Position numbers and translations under genes: made by a program. A stretch of 11,433 nucleotides of DNA from Zelonia costaricensis. Its lineage: Eukaryota > Euglenozoa > Kinetoplastea > Trypanosomatida > Trypanosomatidae. Each line of letters opens with the position of its first letter. Within the stretch, counting starts at the first letter, position 1. Below, in pieces: positions 7,750 through 11,433 of this stretch. Location of the stretch: contig JASAOO010002856.1 of assembly GCA_030849075.1 (NCBI GenBank), positions 1 to 11,433 on the forward strand, given 5' to 3'. The notes beneath the pieces were generated by a model. The model made no database searches and was not told the origin of the DNA. It worked only from the letters and a program-made list of their open reading frames with translations.

Positions 7750-7772
7750 CACACACACACACACACACACAC
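7750..7772 (+). repeat. CA dinucleotide microsatellite (23 bases)
   Basis: An uninterrupted CA run lies about 120 bases after the separase stop and upstream of the BRX1 polypyrimidine zone. It is probably length-polymorphic. Confidence 0.9.
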
Positions 7773-7880
7773 CAGAGAACCCCCCATCCCCTCTCCCACC
7801 TCCGCCAGCGTGCCCAGACACGCGCTGTCGTACGACTGTGGCGCCAGACGCGGTTCGCACTTCCCTGATGTCGCTGAACG

Positions 7881-7963
7881 GCTCTCTCCCTCTTCTCCTC
7901 CGCCCTCCATCTGCAATCTTCCCCCCCCCCCCCCCCGCGCGGCTTCACATCCCGCACTTTCAG
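7881..7963 (+). promoter_or_regulatory. Predicted trans-splicing region of BRX1 (polypyrimidine tract with C16; AG at 7962-7963)
   Basis: A pyrimidine-rich stretch at 7881-7920 runs into 16 consecutive C at 7921-7936, followed by CTTTCAG ending at 7963. No ATG lies between this AG and 8043, giving a predicted 5' UTR of about 79 bases. Confidence 0.65.
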
Positions 7964-7992
7964 TTCAAACCCCGCACCCCCCGCCAACGGCG

Positions 7993-8035
7993 CCACCAGC
8001 ACCACCACCACCACCACTATCCCCACCACCACCAC
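7993..8035 (+). repeat. CCA/ACC triplet repeat in the BRX1 5' UTR
   Basis: About 43 bases of CCA-type triplets, interrupted once by TATCC, sit immediately before the BRX1 start codon. The transcript here would contain no G for most of the tract and is expected to be unstructured. Confidence 0.75.
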
Positions 8036-8042
8036 AGTCATC

Positions 8043-9005
8043 ATGGCACGCGCAGATAGGAAGCGTTCACGCTCCGCACCGGCGGAGGCCCCCGCGGCGG
8101 AGGCGGCGCCGGCGGAGGTTGAGGCGGAGGTCGAGGCGCCGGCCAACGTCAGCGAAGCGGCCGCCGTGCTCGAGCACCGCGAGGAGGAAATGGTTGGGCA
8201 GTTCCACGCGCAGCGCGCGCAGGCGGCAAAGAAGATGACGAACCGCCAGAAGATGCTCGTGCTGGGGGCGCGCAGCATGACGAGCAAGGACCGCCACCTT
8301 CTGCTCGACCTCCGGGGCCTCATGCCACACTCCCGCGAGCACCCCAAGGTCGGCCGCACCAACACCCTCGGCGACGATCTTGTGGAGCTGTGCAGCCTGC
8401 ACCAGTGCAACAGCGTCATGTTCGTAGAGCCGCACCGCAACGACGTGAGCTACCTGTGGATCGGGCAGGCCCCGAGCGGGCCGAGCATCAAGATGCAGGT
8501 CAACAACGTGCACACGGCGGACGAGATTCGCATGGCTGGCAACTGCCTCAAGTACAGCCGCCCGCTGCTCCACTTCGACCGCGACTTCGAGCTGCACCCG
8601 CACCTGCGCGTGGCCAAGTCGCTGCTGCACATGGCCTTCAACACGCCGCGCTACCACCCCAAGTCGAAGCCGTTCGTGGACCGCATCATGTCGTTCCTGT
8701 GGCTCGACAACCACATCTGGGTGCGTAACTACCAGATCGTGCCCAGCACCAACCCGCCGTCGCTGATGGAGATTGGGCCGCGCTTCACGCTGGAGCCGGT
8801 GGCCATCTTCAACGGCTGCTGCAAGGGCAGCGTGCTGTGGAAGAGCGCCATCGCGCGCCCGCCAACGGAGCAGCGCCGCGACCGCAAACTGCGCCGCCTC
8901 GAGAAGCAGCAGGCGAACGAGGTGATCAAGGAGAAGTCGGACCGGCACAAGGCGCTGCACCCGGCCCCCAGCGCCGATCCCCTCGACCTCGTCTTCCGCG
9001 ATTAG
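8043..9005 (+). CDS. BRX1: Ribosome biogenesis protein BRX1 (Brix domain)
   Basis: This 320-residue nucleolar assembly factor belongs to the Brix family. In yeast, Brx1 acts with Ebp2 in early maturation of the 60S subunit and binds pre-rRNA. A basic N-terminus (RKRSR, 6-10) and an Ala/Glu-rich linker precede the Brix domain at about 70-265. BRX1-type signatures are plain: ARSMTSKDRHLLLDLRGLMP (76-95), CNSVMFVE (122-129), LWIGQAPSGPSIKMQVNNVH (138-157), GNCLKYSRPLLHFD (166-179), SKPFVDRIMSF (208-218) and DNHIWVRNYQI (222-232). The tail is basic (QRRDRKLRRLEKQQ, 277-290), as expected for RNA contact. The GNCLK..RP and HTADE matches point to BRX1 rather than to RPF1, RPF2, SSF1 or IMP4. The ATG at 8043 is the first after the splice acceptor. 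Length is similar to the yeast protein (291), with a longer N-terminal linker. Confidence 0.95.
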   Translation: MARADRKRSRSAPAEAPAAEAAPAEVEAEVEAPANVSEAAAVLEHREEEMVGQFHAQRAQAAKKMTNRQKMLVLGARSMTSKDRHLLLDLRGLMPHSREHPKVGRTNTLGDDLVELCSLHQCNSVMFVEPHRNDVSYLWIGQAPSGPSIKMQVNNVHTADEIRMAGNCLKYSRPLLHFDRDFELHPHLRVAKSLLHMAFNTPRYHPKSKPFVDRIMSFLWLDNHIWVRNYQIVPSTNPPSLMEIGPRFTLEPVAIFNGCCKGSVLWKSAIARPPTEQRRDRKLRRLEKQQANEVIKEKSDRHKALHPAPSADPLDLVFRD

Positions 9006-9029
9006 GCGTGCGGCCGCCCCGTGAATGCT

Positions 9030-9042
9030 TGTGTGTGTGTGT
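9030..9042 (+). repeat. TG microsatellite (13 bases)
   Basis: A short perfect TG run begins 25 bases after the BRX1 stop codon, so it lies in the probable 3' UTR. Confidence 0.8.
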
Positions 9043-9258
9043 ATGTGGAGGCCGGGGAGGCGAGGGTGCACGTCGGTGTGCCTGCGCACGTGTCTACAAC
9101 ACTCGCACCGGCTTCGCTGTCGTGGCGCCCTCCCCACCACCCGCCTCAACACGCTTGTCGAGTAACCCTTCTAAGCAACTACGCTGTGCCAGCCGGCGAC
9201 CACGCGGTGGACGGGCATCTCGTGATTTCGCCTCGACGGCCATCAGAAATGCACGCAC

Positions 9259-9274
9259 GTGTGTGTGTGTGTGT
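9259..9274 (+). repeat. GT microsatellite (16 bases)
   Basis: A perfect GT run of 16 bases lies in the probable BRX1 3' UTR, with a further short TGTG a few bases downstream. Confidence 0.85.
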
Positions 9275-9462
9275 ACGTCGATGTGTGCCGCCGGGCGCCC
9301 GTCTTGTAAGCTAAACACAGACACCAACCGAAGTAAGAAGGCCGAAGCACCCCCCACCCCACCCCGCCCCCGAGTGTGACGGCAACGCCTGCCGTCCGTG
9401 AACGTGCGCGCAGCTCCCGAGTCGCGCCGCGCGTGGCCTCATGCGTGTGTGCCCTTCAGAGA

Positions 9463-9504
9463 ACCCCCCCCTCTCCTTCCAACCTCACTCCGTTCTCGAC
9501 GGAG
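9463..9504 (+). promoter_or_regulatory. Candidate upstream trans-splicing region for the membrane-protein gene (AG at 9503-9504)
   Basis: A C/T-rich stretch starting at about 9464 and continuing to 9500, with few purines, is followed by GGAG ending at 9504. The first ATG after it is 9545, which is in frame with the membrane-protein gene. The site is weaker than the proximal one because purines interrupt the tract. Confidence 0.35.
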
Positions 9505-9744
9505 TTCGGTGGCAGTTCTCCACGAGCGCTGGACCCACAGGCGCATGCTGTGCGTGGTGAAGGCTGGAAGGATGGGTGGTCGCGTGTGTCTAACACAGGC
9601 CCACAAGCTCGACCTTCGCCGCTTCTGCTGCATCGACTGCCTTGCCCGCGGCATGCGCCCCTTGGCCACGCACTTCATGAACGCTTCTCCGATAGGCCCC
9701 GCAGCACTACTCCTCCGCCGTTTCCCTGCCCCGACCTGCCACGT

Positions 9745-9799
9745 TGAACTCTCTTTTCCCGCTCCCACCCCTGGCCGCACCGCCAACCCGCCGCAGCAG
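9745..9799 (+). promoter_or_regulatory. Predicted main trans-splicing region of the membrane-protein gene (AG at 9795-9796 or 9798-9799)
   Basis: The pyrimidine tract CTCTCTTTTCCCGCTCCCA at about 9751-9769 is followed by CCGCAGCAG, with AGs at 9795-9796 and 9798-9799. The first ATG after it is 9824, giving a very short 5' UTR of about 25-27 bases. Confidence 0.6.
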
Positions 9800-9823
9800 A
9801 GTGCGGACAGCGCCCAGTCCTCA

Positions 9824-11134
9824 ATGCAGCTCGTCAGCGACCTCCAGCAGCGGCCCAAGAAGGGCCGCCTGAAGGTTGAGAAGCAGATTGTCTCCTTCTA
9901 CGACCTCTGCTCCGTCGTGCAGCTCACGACGTTCCTCATCCACACCGTCACCACCATGATCGGGGCGAGCCGCACCTTCACACGCTACATCATCACTCAA
10001 AATGACTTCGAGCTCAACCCCGCGCTCGTCTACAAGACGCAGAACTGCAGCTTCACGACGGTGCGCAACATGTACGCCTTCGACAGCGTCAGCATGACCT
10101 TCACCGTCAACTCGGTCAACGACGTCTTCGTGGATCAAGCCATCCAGATGCGACTTGCCATCTTCGTGTGCGCCACGGTGTTCGTTGTCGGCGGTGTCAA
10201 CCGCATGCTGGTGGAGGCGAACGTGTTTGTGATCAAGTACCGCAACTTCTACTTCTGGAAGGACATCATTTCCGCCACGGAGCTGCTCCTGCTCGCCTAC
10301 GTCACGCAGATCGTCGTCGCAGTGGGGCAGCCGCGGCAGCTGCTGCAGGACTACCTGCGTGCGTGCGGCGTGGAGGGCAACTCCTACCTGCCCTTCATCA
10401 GCATAATCAACCTCTGGGTGTTTATCGGGGTCGGCTACTTCACCTACGTCGTGGGGCTCTTCATCTACCTCAACAACGCGCTCCCAAAGTACGGCGTCAT
10501 GACCCCGCAGGAGATTGAGGAGTACAGGGCCTGGGCCCGCAACCGCCGCGCAGAGCAAGAGCAGTCGCGGCAGCTCATCGAGGAGGCGAAGCGGGCACAC
10601 GCGCGGCTGCACATGATGAACGCCGTGAACTACACACAGGGTGGCAACAACACACTGGCGGTGCCGCCGAGCATGATGGGGCCGACGCCGATGATGCGGC
10701 CCGATGGGTTCATGCACCCGTACCCGTACTCGTACCCCAGCCCGTACCCGTACCCGGCGGCCATGGGCGGCTTCGCGGGCTATCCGGCCGCGATGCCGGG
10801 CGGCGCCGCGGCGATGGTGGACCCGCGCCTCCCGCCGCCGCAGCTCTTTGGCGCCGGCACGATGCTGATGCCTGGGCAGCAGACGCAGATGCTACCGGGT
10901 ATGATGGGGCCGCCGATTTCACCGGGCATGTACGGCGGCGACCCCGCGGTGGCAGGCCTGAGCCCCGCGTCGTACGAGGCACTCTCGCCCGGTGCCGCTG
11001 CCGCAGCGGGGCTTGGGGGCAGCCTCGGGGCCTCGCCCGTGCGTGGCGGGGGTGGCAGTGTGCCACCAGTGAACATGCCGCGCCGCCGCCTCGCGCCAAG
11101 CCCCACGCAAGGGAACTCACCTCTGTACGCGTAG
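9824..11134 (+). CDS. Unrecognised four-helix membrane protein with coiled coil and Pro/Met/Tyr/Gly-rich tail
   Basis: From the ATG at 9824 the protein has 436 residues. I do not recognise the family. A basic N-terminus (RPKKGRLKVEK, 10-20) is followed by hydrophobic segments at about 28-47, 110-130, 148-168 and 191-216. With the basic N-terminus inside, loop 48-109 would be lumenal or outside; it carries an N-C-S sequon at Asn74, which fits. The second loop has KYRNFYFWK and the C-terminus would be cytosolic. Residues 228-262 (EIEEYRAWARNRR and following) are charged and probably a coiled coil. From about 270 to the end the protein is low-complexity, with PYPYSYPSPYPYP and many Met-Pro-Gly steps, ending in SPLYA. 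The start is chosen because it directly follows a good polypyrimidine-AG, and strong GC-ending codon use begins there. The frame is open upstream, with in-frame ATGs at 9545, 9572, 9653 and 9677, so a longer form is possible. The tail shape suggests protein-protein contacts, not an enzyme. Confidence 0.85.
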   Translation: MQLVSDLQQRPKKGRLKVEKQIVSFYDLCSVVQLTTFLIHTVTTMIGASRTFTRYIITQNDFELNPALVYKTQNCSFTTVRNMYAFDSVSMTFTVNSVNDVFVDQAIQMRLAIFVCATVFVVGGVNRMLVEANVFVIKYRNFYFWKDIISATELLLLAYVTQIVVAVGQPRQLLQDYLRACGVEGNSYLPFISIINLWVFIGVGYFTYVVGLFIYLNNALPKYGVMTPQEIEEYRAWARNRRAEQEQSRQLIEEAKRAHARLHMMNAVNYTQGGNNTLAVPPSMMGPTPMMRPDGFMHPYPYSYPSPYPYPAAMGGFAGYPAAMPGGAAAMVDPRLPPPQLFGAGTMLMPGQQTQMLPGMMGPPISPGMYGGDPAVAGLSPASYEALSPGAAAAAGLGGSLGASPVRGGGGSVPPVNMPRRRLAPSPTQGNSPLYA

Positions 11135-11214
11135 AGGGCAGGCGCGCCGTATTGGACGTGTTGCACGCACGCGCGCCCGTGCTGGCCCACGTCCCACTTC
11201 TGCTGCGCTCCGTG

Positions 11215-11269
11215 CCCCCCCCCCTTCCTCCCCTCCCCTCCCCTTCCTCCCCCTCAACCGCTGCTGTAG
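11215..11269 (+). promoter_or_regulatory. Polypyrimidine tract (11215-11255) with downstream AG at 11268-11269
   Basis: There are 41 consecutive C/T bases, starting with ten C, followed by CTGCTGTAG. This has the form of a trypanosomatid splice acceptor region. Whether it serves a downstream gene cannot be seen here. An ATG-TAG mini-frame (ATGCTTAG context) follows at 11276, which would be an upstream ORF if this acceptor is used. Confidence 0.45.
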
Positions 11270-11360
11270 ACCTGAATGCTTAGATGCTGACACGTCCGCG
11301 ACGACAGGAGACGCGCCGCTTTCGATGTCGTGTGCTGATGTTGTTGTTTTCTTTTTTTTC

Positions 11361-11384
11361 TGTGTGTGTGTGTGTGCGCGCGCG
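11361..11384 (+). repeat. (TG)8(CG)4 alternating tract
   Basis: There are 24 strictly alternating pyrimidine-purine bases, first TG and then CG, directly after a T-rich run. Confidence 0.85.
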
Positions 11385-11433
11385 GTGGATGGCTGTTAGC
11401 CCGGAAGGAGGGGCAGGTTCGTTCGTTTGTGCC

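Larger units (their letters stand above)
7630..8042 (+). other. Intergenic region: separase 3' flank and BRX1 5' flank
   Basis: These 413 bases hold a T8 run at 7684-7691, a CA microsatellite, a long pyrimidine-rich zone with a C16 run, and a CCA-triplet 5' UTR. I see no gene. Confidence 0.8.
9006..9823 (+). other. Intergenic region: BRX1 3' flank and 5' flank of the membrane-protein gene
   Basis: These 818 bases contain two TG microsatellites, a C-rich stretch near 9350-9370 and two pyrimidine-rich zones, one at about 9463-9502 and one at 9740-9776. The frame of the downstream gene is open from 9398, but codons before 9824 are poorer in G/C at the third position than those after it. I see no independent gene. 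Confidence 0.7.
11135..11433 (+). other. 3' flank of the membrane-protein gene and probable splice region of the next gene
   Basis: These 299 bases hold no gene. They contain a 41-base pure pyrimidine tract, a T-rich stretch with T8 at 11352-11359, and a TG/CG repeat. Candidate AG acceptors are at 11268-11269 and 11398-11399. The start codon of any downstream gene is outside the window. Confidence 0.7.

Noticed and set aside
8067..9152. 361-codon open frame on the minus strand opposite BRX1
   Set aside because: Shadow of BRX1; the translation is Val/Leu/Arg/His-rich, typical of antisense of GC-rich coding DNA.

Overview
The window looks like a piece of a trypanosomatid nuclear chromosome, most likely Leishmania or a close relative (Leptomonas/Crithidia group). 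The reasons are: very GC-rich DNA with GC-ending codons; five intron-less genes all on the + strand; long intergenic stretches of 0.4-1.3 kb full of TG/CA microsatellites and C runs; and, before each complete gene, a polypyrimidine tract followed by an AG and then the first ATG. That last arrangement is what trans-splicing of a polycistronic Pol II transcript predicts. I see no tRNA, rRNA, CRISPR array, insertion sequence or bacterial promoter or operon signal. The genus is inferred; no phylogeny was done.

Layout, left to right. (1) 3-728: 3' end of a gene for a protein with Ala-Pro-Thr repeats and a Tyr/Gly/Pro/Gln-rich tail, function unknown. (2) 1685-2533: alpha-SNAP, the adaptor that recruits NSF to SNARE complexes. 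(3) 3832-7629: separase, the clan CD cysteine protease that opens cohesin at anaphase, with both catalytic residues visible. (4) 8043-9005: BRX1, a Brix-domain factor of 60S ribosomal subunit assembly. (5) 9824-11134: a four-helix membrane protein with a cytosolic-type coiled coil and a Pro/Met/Tyr/Gly-rich tail, not recognised. The final 300 bases are the 3' flank of gene 5 and probably the splice region of the next gene.

The genes belong to unrelated processes (vesicle fusion, chromosome segregation, ribosome assembly). This is normal for trypanosomatid directional clusters, so neighbourhood gives no functional information about the two unknown genes. Control is expected to be post-transcriptional, through UTRs and splice-site choice.

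I found no convincing new multi-gene system. The points most worth checking are: a possible alternative trans-splice site that would add a 93-residue N-terminal extension to the membrane protein; a long open frame lying in the 1.3-kb gap before separase; a lysine right after the separase catalytic histidine together with a longer His-Cys spacing; and several strictly alternating purine/pyrimidine (Z-DNA-prone) tracts in UTRs, one of them in the predicted separase 5' UTR.
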